Assembly: GCA_002007465.1 (NCBI GenBank) | Contig: LNAC01000109.1 | Location: 4,136,432 to 4,200,431 of the forward strand | DNA from: Ailurus styani | Lineage: Eukaryota > Chordata > Mammalia > Carnivora > Ailuridae | DNA length: 64,000 nt | Direction of reading: 5' to 3' | Part shown: in pieces, positions 1 through 11,039 of the stretch | Layout of the letters: every line of letters starts with the position of its first letter | How positions within the stretch are numbered: the stretch's first letter is position 1 | Notes under the pieces: generated by a model | What the model saw: only the letters and a program-made list of their open reading frames with translations | Told to the model about the DNA's origin: nothing | Databases searched by the model: none | Position numbers and translations under genes: made by a program

Positions 1-1178
1 TCTGGAGTCTTTTCTGCTTTTTGTTTTATTGGCTTATTCTCAGTTATGATGTCTTTCTCCTTGTATGCTTTGTCTTTAGGTCTTGGTTTGTTTTGTTTTG
101 CTTTTATTGCGAGCTTGTATCTATTGGAAATTTATCAGTAGGATAGTGAGAATTCTTTGAGGTCTACATTAAGGGCAGTTTCTCCGAAAAAGATTTTGTT
201 TGATCCTTCCTGGAGGCATTGTAAATTCCTGGAATCACTTTCAACTGACTTCTCAGTTTATTTATTATTTACTTTGCTTGTTTTTAGAATATTCCCACAG
301 CATTAATCCAGACCTCAAATCCATGTAAAAGCCCACCTATAGTTGCAAATTATGAAACGAGATATTTTTTCTTTTCATCCAGAGACAAGGTAATGATAGG
401 TACTTCCTTTGGTCTCTCCTTTTTGTGGGGTTGAATTCAGTTGTTTTTGTTTGTCTGTTTGGTGGGTTGGTTTTCCTGAATCTGTTTCACTGAAGATGTC
501 TCAGACCCACAGGAATTTTTGTACCAACTCTTTGTTAGGTAAGGGACATTTTGTGGGAAGGAAACACATTCCTAAACCTAGTCTCCTTTCCCTGGGCAAT
601 TGTAAAAAGTGAATATTTGGGTAACAGAATAATGTGGATGCCCTTTGGGCAGTCAGCAGCTTCAGAGCTCACTTCACTGGATTCATGCATTAGTTCTGTA
701 ATTGGCCTCTAAGGATTTTCCTTATTTTCTTGCCAGCTCAGCAACACATGTAAAATGATCATTTTAAGGTATTTTGTTGCTGAATGGTTAGTCAGGTTAT
801 TACTGGAACCAGAAATCAACCATGACTTTCTTATACAGTTCCCTGCCCTGCACCAGAATTGCCAATTGCCTTGATTTTTCTCTTGTTGACAAGAGTATGG
901 TGTGTCCTTATGACCTTCTCAAATTATCTAGCCTATCAGTCATATCTGTATGGGATCTACTTCCTTCATAGCCATTCTTTGGAGACCCTGGAATCTTCTG
1001 CTCTAACATGGAGCAGTGACTCTCCAGCGGTCGTCCCAAGATTTCCTCTCTCTGCTTCCTAGGGTGAACCCACTATTTTCTAGATCTGATAGCGTCCAAT
1101 ATTTTATTTGTTTCTGCATTTTCTCTCTCGTTTCATTAATGATCTCAATTATTGGATACATCTGAGTCCATCCACATC
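1..1178. other. Unassigned T-rich non-coding DNA
   Basis: No gene is recognised here. The stretch is T-rich on the plus strand, and its phrases loosely resemble very old LINE or DNA-transposon debris that I cannot assign. Open frames at 409-612 and 859-1062 are short (67 codons each), have no recognisable domain and no signal of selection, so I treat them as chance. Confidence 0.5.
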
Positions 1179-1189
1179 TAAAAATGTCT

Positions 1190-1386
1190 TCTTAAAAAAA
1201 TTTTAGAGAGAGAGAGAGCATACATAAGTGGGGGAGATACAGGAAAAGACTCTCAAGAAGGGGGAGGGAAAGACTCCCTGCTGAGCGCAGAGTCTGACTC
1301 AGGGCTCAGCCTCAGGATCCTGAGATCATGACCTAATCTGAAATCAAGAGTTGGCTGCTTAACCGACTGAGCCACCCAAGTGCCCC
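1190..1386 (-). mobile_element. Carnivora SINE (tRNA-derived), minus strand
   Basis: The body reads, in reverse, as a CAN SINE: T/A-rich tail, GA-rich arm, 'gatcatgacc' box and a 'gagccaccca' head end. An 11-bp target-site duplication, taaaaatgtct, flanks it at 1179-1189 and 1387-1397, which fixes the ends. The arm is diverged ('aaatcaagagttgg' type), so this is an older subfamily. Confidence 0.95.
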
Positions 1387-1870
1387 TAAAAATGTCTGTA
1401 TTTTGCTCTCAAACTTGACTGATGGTTTGCTTGGGTATTGAATATAGGTTCAAAATAAATGGGCTGGACTTCTGATTTCAGCTCCAAAATTTAAGAACTT
1501 AGAAATTAGCTCGTATTTATAACAAGAGCTGAACACACTGAAAATCATGACTTTTCTTGGGAACATTAGAAAACTGAGGTCTCAAGGTAGACTACCCCAA
1601 ATCTGAAAAATGCAGAAAACCAAAAGTTAAAAAAAAAATCTTGCAAAAAGCCAGAGAGGAGAAAAAAACCTTACCTATAGAGGAACAAAAACGAGAATTG
1701 TGGTGGCCTTCTTTTCATTTAAGCAAAACAAAACCAAAAAACAATGGAATGAAATGTTTTAAGTGTTGAAAGAAAAAAATCCACCAACCTAGAATTCTAT
1801 ACCCATAGATTATTTTTCACAAACTAAGAAGAAATAAAGACTTTTTCCGAGAAAACTTGAGGGCATTTAT

Positions 1871-2126
1871 CATCCATGGAACTACTCTGCCAAAAAAAAA
1901 AAAAAAAAAAAAAANAGACAGAAGGAAAATATGGTCAGAAACTTGGATCTCCATAAAGAAAGGAAGAACATCAGAGAAGATGTAAATGACAAATCATCCA
2001 TGGAACTACTCTGCAAAACAAAACAAAACAAAACAAAAACTTAAAAGAAACAAAGACAGAAGGAAAATATGGTCAGAGACTTAGATCTCATAAAGAAAGG
2101 AAGAGCATCAGAGAAGATGTAAATGA
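1871..2126. repeat. Near-duplicate patch around assembly N at 1915
   Basis: The segment 1871-1989 recurs at 1995-2126 with several differences and different A-rich interiors. A single N (1915) lies in the A-run of the first copy. The two copies share 'catccatggaactactctgc' and the following 'gacagaaggaaaatatggtc' stretch. It is either a local tandem duplication inside the L1 or two imperfectly merged haplotype or contig ends. Confidence 0.8.
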
Positions 2127-2775
2127 AGGTAAAATAATAACCCTTATTTTTAAATTCTGAATTTATCTAAAATTAACTTGATTGAAAGCAATAATCATGA
2201 CATTTTGGGCCAGTAAAGTGAATGACAGCATATCATAATGGATGAGAGAGGAATTGAGAATACTCTGTTATAAGGTACCTGTACTACACATGAAGTAACA
2301 ATATCGTTTAAAGGTGGACTTAGATTAGTTGTAAATGTTTATTGCAAACTCTAAATTAACCATTAAAATTTTGTTAAAAGAAGCATATTGATGTGCTAAG
2401 GGAAGTGATAAAATGGAATTATAACAGAGTAATTATTAAAACCAAAGAAAGCAAAGGGGGGGAAAGAACAAAAAGAAACAACAAATTCAACAAATAGAAA
2501 ATAGTTACAAACATGGTAGGTATTAACCCAAGTATTTCAATAATCACTTTAAATGTGAATGATTAGAATACAGCAATTAGAAGACAGAGATTGGCAGAGT
2601 AGATAAGTAAAAACACAAGACCTAACTATATGTTGTCTATCAGAGACCCACTTTAATGACTCAGATTAGAAGTAAAGAGATGGAGAAAACTATGTCCTGG
2701 TAACACTAATCAAAACTGGAGTAACTATATTAATTTCAGATAAGGCAGATTTCTGAAAAAGAATTATCAGTGGTA

Positions 2776-2971
2776 GGGCACCTGGGTGGCTCAGTGGGTT
2801 AAGCCTCTGCCTTCGGCTCAGGTCATGATCTCAGGGTCCTGGGATCGAGGCCCGCATCGGGCTCCCTGCTCAGCGGGAAGCCTGCTTCTTCCTCTCTCTC
2901 TGCCTGCCTCTCTGCCTACGTGTGATCTCTCTCTCTCTGTCAAATAAATAAATAAAAAATCTTAAAAAAAA
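2776..2971 (+). mobile_element. Mustelid-type SINE inserted in L1M
   Basis: Complete SINE: 'gggcacctgggtggctcagt' head, 'cctctctctctgcctgcctc' arm and (AAATA)n tail. A 20-bp target duplication, aaaaagaattatcagtggta, lies at 2756-2775 and 2972-2991. The nearly exact 20-bp TSD and the young arm indicate a recent insertion into the old L1 endonuclease region. Confidence 0.97.
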
Positions 2972-4054
2972 AAAAAGAATTATCAGTGGTAAAGAAGGTT
3001 ACATGACAATGAAGGAACCAGTTTTCCCAGAACACATAATAGTAATCCTTAACCTAACAACAGACGCATCAGAATTTGTAAAGCAGAAACTGAGAAACTG
3101 GAAGGAGAAAACAGATTAACTCCACTGTGATAGTTGGGAACATCAGCACTCCCCTTTCAGTAATCGATAGATCAGGGATCCCGATTAAAAAAAAAAATCA
3201 ATAATGGTATAATTGGACTAAACAGCACCATCAGTGAACTTGATCTAATTGACATTTATAGAAAACTCGACCCAACAATGGCAGAATACAAATTCTTCTC
3301 AAGCTTGCATGGAACATTCATCAAAATAGGCCCAATTCTGGGCTACAAAACACAGTTTAAAATTTTTGAAAGAATAGAAATTATGCTATGTGTTTTTCTC
3401 AGATCACAATGGAATGAAACTAAAAATCAATAACAAAGATAGTGGAAAGATCCCCAAATATTTGAACATTAAATTCAAATATTTGAACACTTCTAAATAA
3501 CAATGAGCCAAAGAAAAATTCTCAAAAGAAATTTAAAGATATTTTGAAATAAATGAAACTGAATATACAACTTTTCAAAATTTGTGGAATTTACTGAAAG
3601 CAGTTCTTTGGGGGGAATTTAATAACATTAAATACATGTATTGGAAAATCAGAAGAATCTAAAATTAATAATCTAAGCCTCCACTTTAATAGTCTAGAAA
3701 ATGAAGAATATAAGACTAAGGTGAACAGAAGAATGGAAACAAAAACTGGAGCAGAAATCAATGAATTTGAAAGCAGAAAAACAATGAAAATCAACAAAAC
3801 CAAATTAGTTCTTAAGATCGATAGATACACTTATAAACCTCTTGCCAGGATAACCAAGAAAATAAGATAGAAAACATATCACTAAGAGCAAAAATGAAAG
3901 AAAGGTCATTGCTATTGATGATGGGAACATTAAAAGACTCATAAAAACACTATGAACAACTCTGTATTCACAGGTTTGAGAAGATAGATGAAATGAACAA
4001 AGTCTTTGAAAGATAGGTTATCAAAACTCCCGCAAGGAAAGGTAGATAATTTAA

Positions 4055-4255
4055 AGATTTTTTTTATTAGAGAGAGAGTGTTTGGGAGCATACAAGTGGA
4101 GGAGGGGCAGAGGGACAGTAAGAGTGAAAGAACCTCAAGCAGATTCCCTGCAGAATGCGGAGCCAATGTGGGGCTTGATCCCACGACCCTGAGACCATGA
4201 CCGGAGCTGAAATCAAGAATCAGATACTTAACCTGGCTCAGTTAGTTAAGCACAT
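4055..4255 (-). mobile_element. Older Carnivora SINE in L1M, minus strand
   Basis: Reverse SINE with an 'aaagattttttttattagag' tail side, a 'cttgatcccacgaccctgag' box and a degraded head ('ctggctcagttagttaagca'). Flanks repeat as 'ggaaaggtagataatttaaa' and 'ggaaaggtaaatgatttaaa', a ~20-bp target duplication with two differences, so the insertion is old. Confidence 0.9.
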
Positions 4256-4540
4256 GGAAAGGTAAATGATTTAAATAGGCCTGCGTCTACTTAAAAATTA
4301 AATCAATAATTAATAATCTTACACAAAAGAAAGCACCAGGTTTAGATGGTTTCACTAGTGAATTTGGAGGAAGGAAGGAAGGAAGAAATAATGCTAATTC
4401 TCTGCAATCTCTAATAGAAAATAGGAAGAGGTGAAACAATTCCTAACTTAGGCTATGAGGCCAACATTACCCTAATACTAGAACCATGTAAAGGCATTAG
4501 AAGAAAGAAAAACTACAGACCAGTCTCTCTCATGAACATG

Positions 4541-5035
4541 TGGTAGACAGAATTAAGCCCCTCCCCACATTCTAATTCCTGGAACCTGTGAATATGGTAC
4601 CTTACCTGACAAAAGGCCCTTTGCAGGTGTTAATAAATTAAGGACCTTAAGATAGGAGATTACCCTGGATGAACTGGGTGGTCCCAATATAACCAGAGTG
4701 TAACTGCAGTATAACCCTACAAGAGGGAGACAGTAGTGTTCAGAGTGAGGGAGGAGGTGTGTGGCAGGAAGAGGTTGGAGTGATATTCCCTGAAGACAGA
4801 GGGAGGGGCCGCTGGCCAAGGAATTCAGTCTCTGGAAGCTAAAATAGGCAAAGAAGTGGATTACCCCCATAGTTTCCAGAAGGAATGGAGCTCTGCTGAC
4901 ATCTTGATGTTAGCCTGTAAGTGTTACTTCAAACTTCTGACTTACCTCCAGAACTGTAAGAGAATACATCTGTATTGTTTTGGTGCCAATACCTTTGTGG
5001 TAACTTTAATTTTTATAGCAAAAGTCAAATAATAA
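4541..5035 (+). mobile_element. MLT1-type MaLR solo LTR inside L1M
   Basis: The sequence follows the MLT1 (ERVL-MaLR) LTR: 'gtagacagaattaagcccct' near the start, 'aaggaccttaagataggaga', 'ctccagaactgtaagagaat' and 'tttgtggtaacttt' toward the end. The surrounding L1 resumes at 'aaaatgttagcaaactggat' after 5060. It is an ancient non-coding LTR; I see no internal proviral sequence next to it. Confidence 0.8.
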
Positions 5036-5370
5036 AATAAGATGGGAAGATCCTCAAGAAAATGTTAGCAAACTGGATCTGGCAGTGTTTAGAAAGACAT
5101 ATACCCCACAACCAAGTGGGCTTTACTGCAGGCATGCAGAGCTGGCTCAACATTAAAAGATAAGTTAATATAATCCACCACAGCAACAGGCTAAAGAAGA
5201 GAATTCATCTGATCATGTCCATGGCAGAAAAAAGCACTTAACAAAATCCAGTACCTACTCATGATACAAATTCTTGGCAAACAAGGAATAGAGAACTTCT
5301 TTAACTTCATAAAGAATACCTACCAAAAACCTTAAACCCAAAGATAACATTATATATAAACTGTGAGAAA

Positions 5371-5628
5371 CCCGTGCTGTTTTGGTGTCATGAAAATCTT
5401 TTGGATGTGGTCTGCTGTCATTGACCTTGATCACTACATTATCGTCTTTTTATTTTGAAGAATTTTGTGTTTTTTCATCTCTGTCTTTCATTCTTTATTT
5501 GATAATTTTCTCTCCGTTCTCTGATCTCTTTTCTAGTAATTTTCCTTAGTAAGATGTTGAGCTACATAGAATGGACTCTTTATCTGCTTTCTTTATTTGG
5601 TCTACCTCTATCATTCTGATCTATCTGT
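5371..5628 (+). repeat. Direct repeat unit, copy A
   Basis: About 258 bp that recurs on the same strand at 8071-8325 with roughly 80% identity by eye. Shared anchors are 'gatgtggtctgctgtcatt', 'tttgataattttctctcc' and 'aagatgttgagct'. It sits between RT-like and 3' UTR-like L1 segments. I do not recognise the family. Confidence 0.8.
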
Positions 5629-6582
5629 GTCAGATGACTGAAAGGTGGGGAGGATCAAATAGGTGAAGGATAGGAGATGCTCTCGGGTGGTTGAAACCGT
5701 TTGGTATGGTTCTGTAATGGTGGATACAAGATGGTATGCATTTGTCAAAATCATAGAATGTAACGATACAGAGTGAATTTCATATATACAAAATATAACA
5801 GTCCAACCAGAGGAAAAGATGCTGATCTAAGTAACTCTGCGAATGAGTGGAATCTGAAATTCTGGAGACAAAAGGAACTGCACATAAGTACCATACTCCG
5901 GGTGATAAAGTTATTTCCCGTGGGTGTATGAGTGAACAATTCTGATACTGTAGACCTGTATCCTGGAGTTGACCAATTAAATAAATGAACAGGAAATGGT
6001 GGGATCCAGTTTTGTCACTGTGGGCATGATCTTTTACTGATAGGCAAGGGGAGGAGGCTAGAATAATCTATGTGGTAGTGGAGTATGGTTAGAGGTATCA
6101 GTATGAACTCATGTTTAGCTTAATATAGACCCAGGATGCTTACATATAGAAATACTTACAGATCTGTATACATTCATATGTTAGTATACACACATATATT
6201 TCCTTGTTTTGTCAGCTTTGGGAACCTAGAAGTGATGGAACACCTCAGAAGCTATGAGCACATCTAGCACTTCGATCTAGGTTCCTAATATCATTTCCTT
6301 AAAAGAGGCAAGGCTGTTTGGAGAAATGGGTGATTCTAGGACTGGGGTGGAAAAAGTGCAAGATGAGCTTGGAACATCATGTAGTGACAGAAAGTTAGGA
6401 GGAGGTGGTCCAAACAAAACCAAAACTGAAACAAAACCCACAAATATAGCCAATATGCACTGAGGGGATTATGACAAAGTTACACAAGAGACAACTGAAA
6501 GAGCTCCTTTGGTTAAAGATGGAACAATTTGAGCCAAAAAAATCGAGTAATATTGGATTACAACCCAAAGTATAAAATAAAT

Positions 6583-6686
6583 TGAGTTGTCTGGCTGGCT
6601 CAGTTGATAGAGCATGCAACTCTTGATTTCACGATCAAGAGTTCAAGCCCCACATTGGGCACGAGGCCTACTTAAAAAAAATGGCG
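6583..6686 (+). mobile_element. Short tRNA-head SINE
   Basis: A ~100-bp element made only of the tRNA-like head ('ctggctggctcagttgatag', then B-box-like 'gagttcaagccccac') and a short A tail. It is flanked by aagtataaaataaat at 6568-6582 and 6687-6701. The short form without the GA/CT arm is an older CAN SINE type. Confidence 0.92.
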
Positions 6687-7321
6687 AAGTATAAAATAAA
6701 TGTCCACGAGTCTGTAGTGATAGAAATATGACTGACTGATGGAGAGGAAGAGACAAAGTCCCCATACAGAAATATTCCATGTAACTTACATAGATACTCT
6801 GTTTTTATAGAGCTGGATCATAAATCTTCCCTCCTTAAGTGTCAGCTGACCATCACACCATATGGAAAGGGGAACAACAACAACAAAAAAGTAACTTCAC
6901 AGTGCAAAAATATGACCACCACCTACCTGAGCTAGATGGGCAGCATCAACAGTGATAAGTCACGTTGATGGTATTTACCCTTGATGCCATGAGAATGACA
7001 CTTCTGTGATCTTCCTCTCCCAAACCCATAACCCAAGTGTAACCATGAAAAAAACAGCAGACAGTTTCCACTAGAGGGACACTCTGCAAAATATCTGACC
7101 TGTACTCCTCAAAACTGTAAAGATCCTCAAAACAAGGAGAGTCTGAGAAAGTGTCACAGTGAGAAGGAGTCTAAGGAGACATGATGAGTAAATGTGATGT
7201 TTTACCTCGGATGGGATTCTATTAGGTAGAAACTAAGGAAATCTGAGTAAGTATGTATCAATACTGTTTTATTAAGTGTAGTGAATATACCACCAATCTT
7301 GATAGAAGATTGTAAGATATG

Positions 7322-7501
7322 AGATGCCTATGTGGCATAGTCAGTTAGGTGTCTGACGCTGGATTTCAGCTCAGGGTCGTGAGATGGAGTTCCTTGTCAG
7401 GCTCCACACTGAGTGTGAAGCCTGCTTAAGATTCTGTCTCCCTTCCCCCTCACCCCTGCATGCTCCTCTCTCTCTCTCAAAAAAAAAAAAAAAAAAAAAA
7501 G
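7322..7501 (+). mobile_element. Older Carnivora SINE in L1M 3' end
   Basis: SINE with a diverged head ('gcctatgtggcatagtcagt'), 'ggctccacactgagtgtgaa' middle, CT-rich arm and a long A tail. Target duplication gattgtaagatatg lies at 7308-7321 and 7502-7515. It splits the L1M 3' UTR. Confidence 0.93.
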
Positions 7502-7653
7502 GATTGTAAGATATGCTAATAATAGAGGAGATCAGATCCTCAATTTATGGGAACTCTCTATACTATTTTCCCAATTGTTCTGTCAAACTACAAGTGTTCT
7601 AAAATAAAGACCATTTTTAAAAAGTGTCCTCAGAACTTTGAAGGCAATGTCTT

Positions 7654-7970
7654 TTTTTTTTTTAAAGTAGGCTCCACGAGATTCATGCTAATGAGTAGGA
7701 GAAGATGTCTTCAAGACACTGTACTGGATTTTTTATTTGTAATCAATGTAAATTGTTTTATATTGGAATAAGCAAAATGGCTCACTTTCTTTCTGAGAAT
7801 AAATCTATGTTAAAATGTGAAAAAAAATTACAATTAATAAAAAAAAAAAGTAGGCTCCACACCCAGCACGGAGCCCAGTGCAGGGCTTCAACTCACAACC
7901 CTGAGATCAAGACCTGAGCTGAGGTCAAGAAGAGTTGGGCACTTAACTGACTGAGCCACCCAGGCGCCCC
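7654..7970 (-). mobile_element. SINE split by a later retrocopy insertion
   Basis: An older minus-strand SINE occupies 7654-7677 and 7847-7970 ('caacccagca'-type middle, 'cactgactgagccaccc'-like head, 'caggcgcccc' end). Its own target duplication is tgaaggcaatgtctt at 7639-7653 and 7971-7985. The body is interrupted at 'aaagtaggctccac' by a separate insertion that duplicated those 14 bp (see 7678-7846). Confidence 0.93.
7678..7846 (+). pseudogene. mRNA 3'-end retrocopy nested in a SINE
   Basis: A 169-bp non-SINE insert bounded by the 14-bp duplication aaagtaggctccac (7664-7677 and 7847-7860). It ends in an A-rich tail (7819-7846) and has an AATAAA hexamer at 7798-7803, about 16 nt before the first A-run. 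These are the hallmarks of L1-mediated retrotransposition of a polyadenylated transcript that was heavily 5'-truncated, so only 3' UTR-like sequence remains. The parent gene is not recognised. The small open frames across it (7547-7771, 7705-7917) are not meaningful. Confidence 0.85.
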
Positions 7971-8070
7971 TGAAGGCAATGTCTTCTAATAGCCAGTGGT
8001 CTTCATGAAAAATCAGAAGATAAAATTTCTCCTCCTCCTCTGGAAGCTTTCATACTTTATTTTGTTAAAT

Positions 8071-8325
8071 CCATGCTGTTCTTTTATGACAGTCTTTTAG
8101 ATGTGGTCTGCTGTCATTTATCTTGATCATTACACTAGAGCCTTTTTTTATTCTGAAGACTTTTGTATTTTTTCATTTGGGTTTTTTTCGTTCTGTATTT
8201 GATAATTTTCTCTCCATTCTCTGATCTCCTTTCCAGTAATTTTCATGACTAAGATGTTGAGCTGCGTGGAGCTGAGACTCACTGTGTTTTCTTCATTGTC
8301 TACCTCTGCCATTCTGACCTATCTT
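8071..8325 (+). repeat. Direct repeat unit, copy B
   Basis: Second copy of the unit at 5371-5628, same orientation, about 2.7 kb away. Flanks differ from copy A on both sides, so this is not a simple tandem duplication of the whole interval. Family unknown. Confidence 0.8.
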
Positions 8326-9289
8326 GTAGAAATATCCTACACTATCCTCCAGTCCTCCCATTGATATTTTATTTTGCTAATCTTATGTTTAACTTCTAAG
8401 ATCCCTTTTACATTTTCTGGATTTTCCCCCCACTTTGCAGCATCCTATGTTTTAATAGATAAATTTCCTCCTAGATGTAATTGAGGTTAAGAAATAGATT
8501 ACCTTCATTGTGATCACTTGACTCCCCTGATTTGGTGGTGATTATTTCTGTTCGTTAGCAGTCTTTCTTTTCTCTCTGCTGCTGTTTTTCCAACTGTATG
8601 TCTTGCAATTCTTGGTTGCCTATTGATATGTGAGAATGAAGAGCCACCCTGATGACCCTGTGGAGTCAATGTAAGGTCTTGTGCACTTTGGAGACTCTGG
8701 AGGAGAAGGCTGGCTTCCCCTCCAGATGGTCTTCCCCTTCAAAGGAACTGATTGCCTTTGAAATGAAGGTCATCCAAATGCAGAATCAGAAGGGATTTAC
8801 TCTGTACCAGGAGGACCCAGTGATGTACACTTTTTTCTGGACAACGTTCTGAATTTATCTGGAGGACAAACTTTTTTCTTTTACCATGGGAGGAAAGTAG
8901 ACTTGCCAGGCTTAGGTTGGGGGTGGAGCAAATGGCACCACCGTTTATGGTTAACCCTGCCAGTAGTTCCTTGGCCAGCACACATACCCCCTCCCCGGCT
9001 CCCCTGCCCTTTCACATCAGCTTCTACCATCTCCAAACTGGGGGCCTCCCATGGATCCACTGGAAGACAGGCCCCTTCTTTCCCTGGAGCTCTCTCTCCT
9101 TAGCACACTTACCTGTTTGTCACATCCAGAAGTATCCTGGAGTTGCTTGTCCCCTGATAACTTCCATTCCCCTTCCCTGGGTGGTTAGGGGTTTATCTCC
9201 TTGACATTTCCCTGAGCTTTGGAAAGAGAAGGGGAGGAAGAGATGTGACAAACCTCAAGCTGAAAAGCCTCAAGTTATTTTTATATTCC
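8326..9289. other. Unassigned non-coding DNA
   Basis: No gene or repeat is recognised. The 8900-9200 part is relatively C/T-rich and gives overlapping short open frames in two phases (8903-9103, 8917-9204), which argues for composition rather than coding. Confidence 0.4.
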
Positions 9290-9300
9290 AAAAAATTATA

Positions 9301-9486
9301 GGGGCACCTGGGTGGCTCAGTGGGTTAAAGCCTCTGCCTTCTGCTCTGGTCATGATCTCAGGGTCCTGGGATCGAGCTCCACATTGGGCTCCCTGCTCAG
9401 CGGGGAGCCTGCTTCCTCCTCTCTCTCTGCCTGCCTCTCTGCCTACTTGTGATCTCTCTGTTTCTGTCAAATAAATAAAATCTTTA
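9301..9486 (+). mobile_element. Mustelid-type SINE
   Basis: Full SINE beginning 'ggggcacctgggtggctcag', with 'ctctctctgcctgcctctct' arm and an AATAAA tail. Target duplication aaaaaattata at 9290-9300 and 9487-9497. The B-box-like 'ggtcatgatctcagg' is intact. Confidence 0.96.
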
Positions 9487-9754
9487 AAAAAATTATATTA
9501 TAAAAATATTTTAAAAATATTTTTAAATAATTTGTAAATAACAGATACTTTATAAAACATAAAACACTCATTTAAATTGCCTTTATTTTCTGATTTGTAG
9601 GTAGGAACCTCTTAAGGGTTGCATTTTCTATTTCTCTGTCTCCTCCTTTATAGAGCAATCATCTTGTTGAATTCCTTTTCTTTACATTGGAGGAGACCGG
9701 GGCTTGGTGCAGAGAGCTCTTGACTGACATGTGGTGAAGCATTGGGGTTTGGAG

Positions 9755-9958
9755 GAAGATCGGTCTGGCTGGATTCCAGCATTCCTGCTGGCTGTGAGAT
9801 TCTGAGCAAGTACTGAATTTCTCCAAGCCCCACTCTTTCATCTCTAAGGTGCTCATAATGGAACAGACTCAGTCCAGTTATCATGAGAAGAGAATGAGAT
9901 TATCTGTGTAAAGTGCTTGGCACAGTGCTGTAAATGGTCATATCTAATAAATATTGCT
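9755..9958 (+). repeat. MIR SINE, plus strand
   Basis: Matches MIR order: 'ggctgtgagattctgagcaa' (core), 'tttcatctctaaggtgctca', 'gagattatctgtgtaaagtg', 'cttggcacagtgctg' and an 'aataaatattgctgttac' end. Heavily diverged, mammalian-wide age. Confidence 0.8.
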
Positions 9959-10029
9959 GTTACCCCAAACATATCATCCAGATTGAATTACTTGCGCACC
10001 CAATAAGTGGGGTTTTTTTCATTTATTTA

Positions 10030-10206
10030 TTTTTTAAGATTTTATTTATTTGTCAGAGAGCGCACAAGCTGGGGAGTGTGTCAGGCAGAGGGAGAAGCAG
10101 GCTCCCTGCTGAGCAGGGAGCCCAACGCAGGACTCCATCCCAGGACCCTGGGATCATGACCTGAGCCAAAGGCAACGCTTAACCACCTGAGTCACCCAGG
10201 CTCCCC
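10030..10206 (-). mobile_element. Carnivora SINE, minus strand
   Basis: Reverse SINE: 'taagattttatttatttgtc', 'gaagcaggctccctgctgag', 'gggatcatgacctgagcc', ending 'gagtcacccaggctcccc'. Flanking T-rich sequence resembles a short imperfect target duplication (gtggggttttttt and ccaggtgtttgttttt). Confidence 0.93.
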
Positions 10207-11039
10207 AGGTGTTTGTTTTTATGGCTAATAATCGTTGAATTTGGTACCCTTTGGCTCTGTGACATTGGGAGGGATGTAAGTCGTACAGAGAAGGGAGAAA
10301 GGAATTTAACGTTCTTAGGAACAAATAGTAAGAGGAACAAAGAAGAGTATGAGACAAACATAGAAACGGAAGTGTGGGAGGTAGAGGCTCCGTGAGGAGC
10401 CCTTAGGACCCATGAGTGCTTTATTTGTGCTGCCTAATGCATTTGTTTGTAAATGCCCTTTGCAAATGACAGTTATTAAGCACAACATTCAAATGTTTGG
10501 CTAGAGCAGCATCTGCGTTAGAAGGGACTTCGACCAAAGCAGATACACGCGGGTCTTTGGAGCAGTTGGACGGGAGGAAGAAAAGTGTTAGGAGGCCTTT
10601 TCCTTTTCCTTATGGCTCTCAATAGTAGTGTAATTAAACAAACAGCCTCTCAAGTGAAGCCAATCCACCAAACAAAACTCCTGCACGGCGAACAGAAAGA
10701 AGCTTTTGGGAAAACCTAAGTGAAAGAGCCCAGTGGTACGGGACAAGACACCATTGGAACCAGGGTGGAGAGTCAGGACACATGGAGCCCCAACCTCCAA
10801 ACCCAAAGATGAATTCTGTAGCCGTGATTCAGGGGTGGGGGGAGAGGTGTGGGAAAGAGACACCAGCTTCCCTCTTCTCGGTGTTTTATGAATTTTGCAG
10901 GCTCGCTCTGTCGAGTGCGTGCTTTTCTCATTTGGGTGGCCAACACAAGCCGGGGAATGAGTAAGCTCCTCCTGGCATACATTTTCCCATTTACCGGGGT
11001 CAGTGTTTACCTTAATAACACACCAGCCGAGATGAGGTG
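10207..11039. other. Unassigned non-coding DNA with long chance frame
   Basis: A 156-codon minus-strand frame (10588-11058) and overlapping plus-strand frames (10782-10964, 10849-11052) are open together. The minus frame has no recognisable domain, and its composition (Pro, Ser, His, Thr scattered) is not convincing. No splice structure or polyadenylation context supports a gene. Confidence 0.35.

Larger units (their letters stand above)
1480..7640 (+). mobile_element. Old L1M LINE-1, about 6 kb mosaic, plus strand
   Basis: A long, decayed L1 of a mammalian-wide (L1M) type. From 1650 to 2150 lies the region before the endonuclease ('ccaccaacctagaattctat'). From 2580 to 3450 lies the ORF2 endonuclease part, ending with a recognisable Ser-Asp-His-Asn-Gly motif near 3400-3415. 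From 3470 to 5370 lies the linker and reverse-transcriptase start ('gaccagtctctctcatgaac', then 'aaccaagtgggctttactgc'). From about 5640 to 7620 lies 3' UTR-like sequence ending in 'ctaaaataaagaccattttt'. Many frameshifts and stops make it inactive. It is interrupted by SINEs, an MLT1 LTR, a duplicated patch at an N, and the repeat unit at 5371-5628. Whether all segments come from one insertion is inferred from order and orientation. Confidence 0.75.

Noticed and set aside
2776..2971. CRISPR-like or phage-type repeat array from the many ~190-bp repeats
   Set aside because: Copies are dispersed, in both orientations, each with its own target duplication and A tail: SINE retrotransposition.
7060..7080. 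CTCF-like site 'ccactagaggga'
   Set aside because: Only a partial match to the core and it lies within decayed L1 sequence; not enough to annotate.
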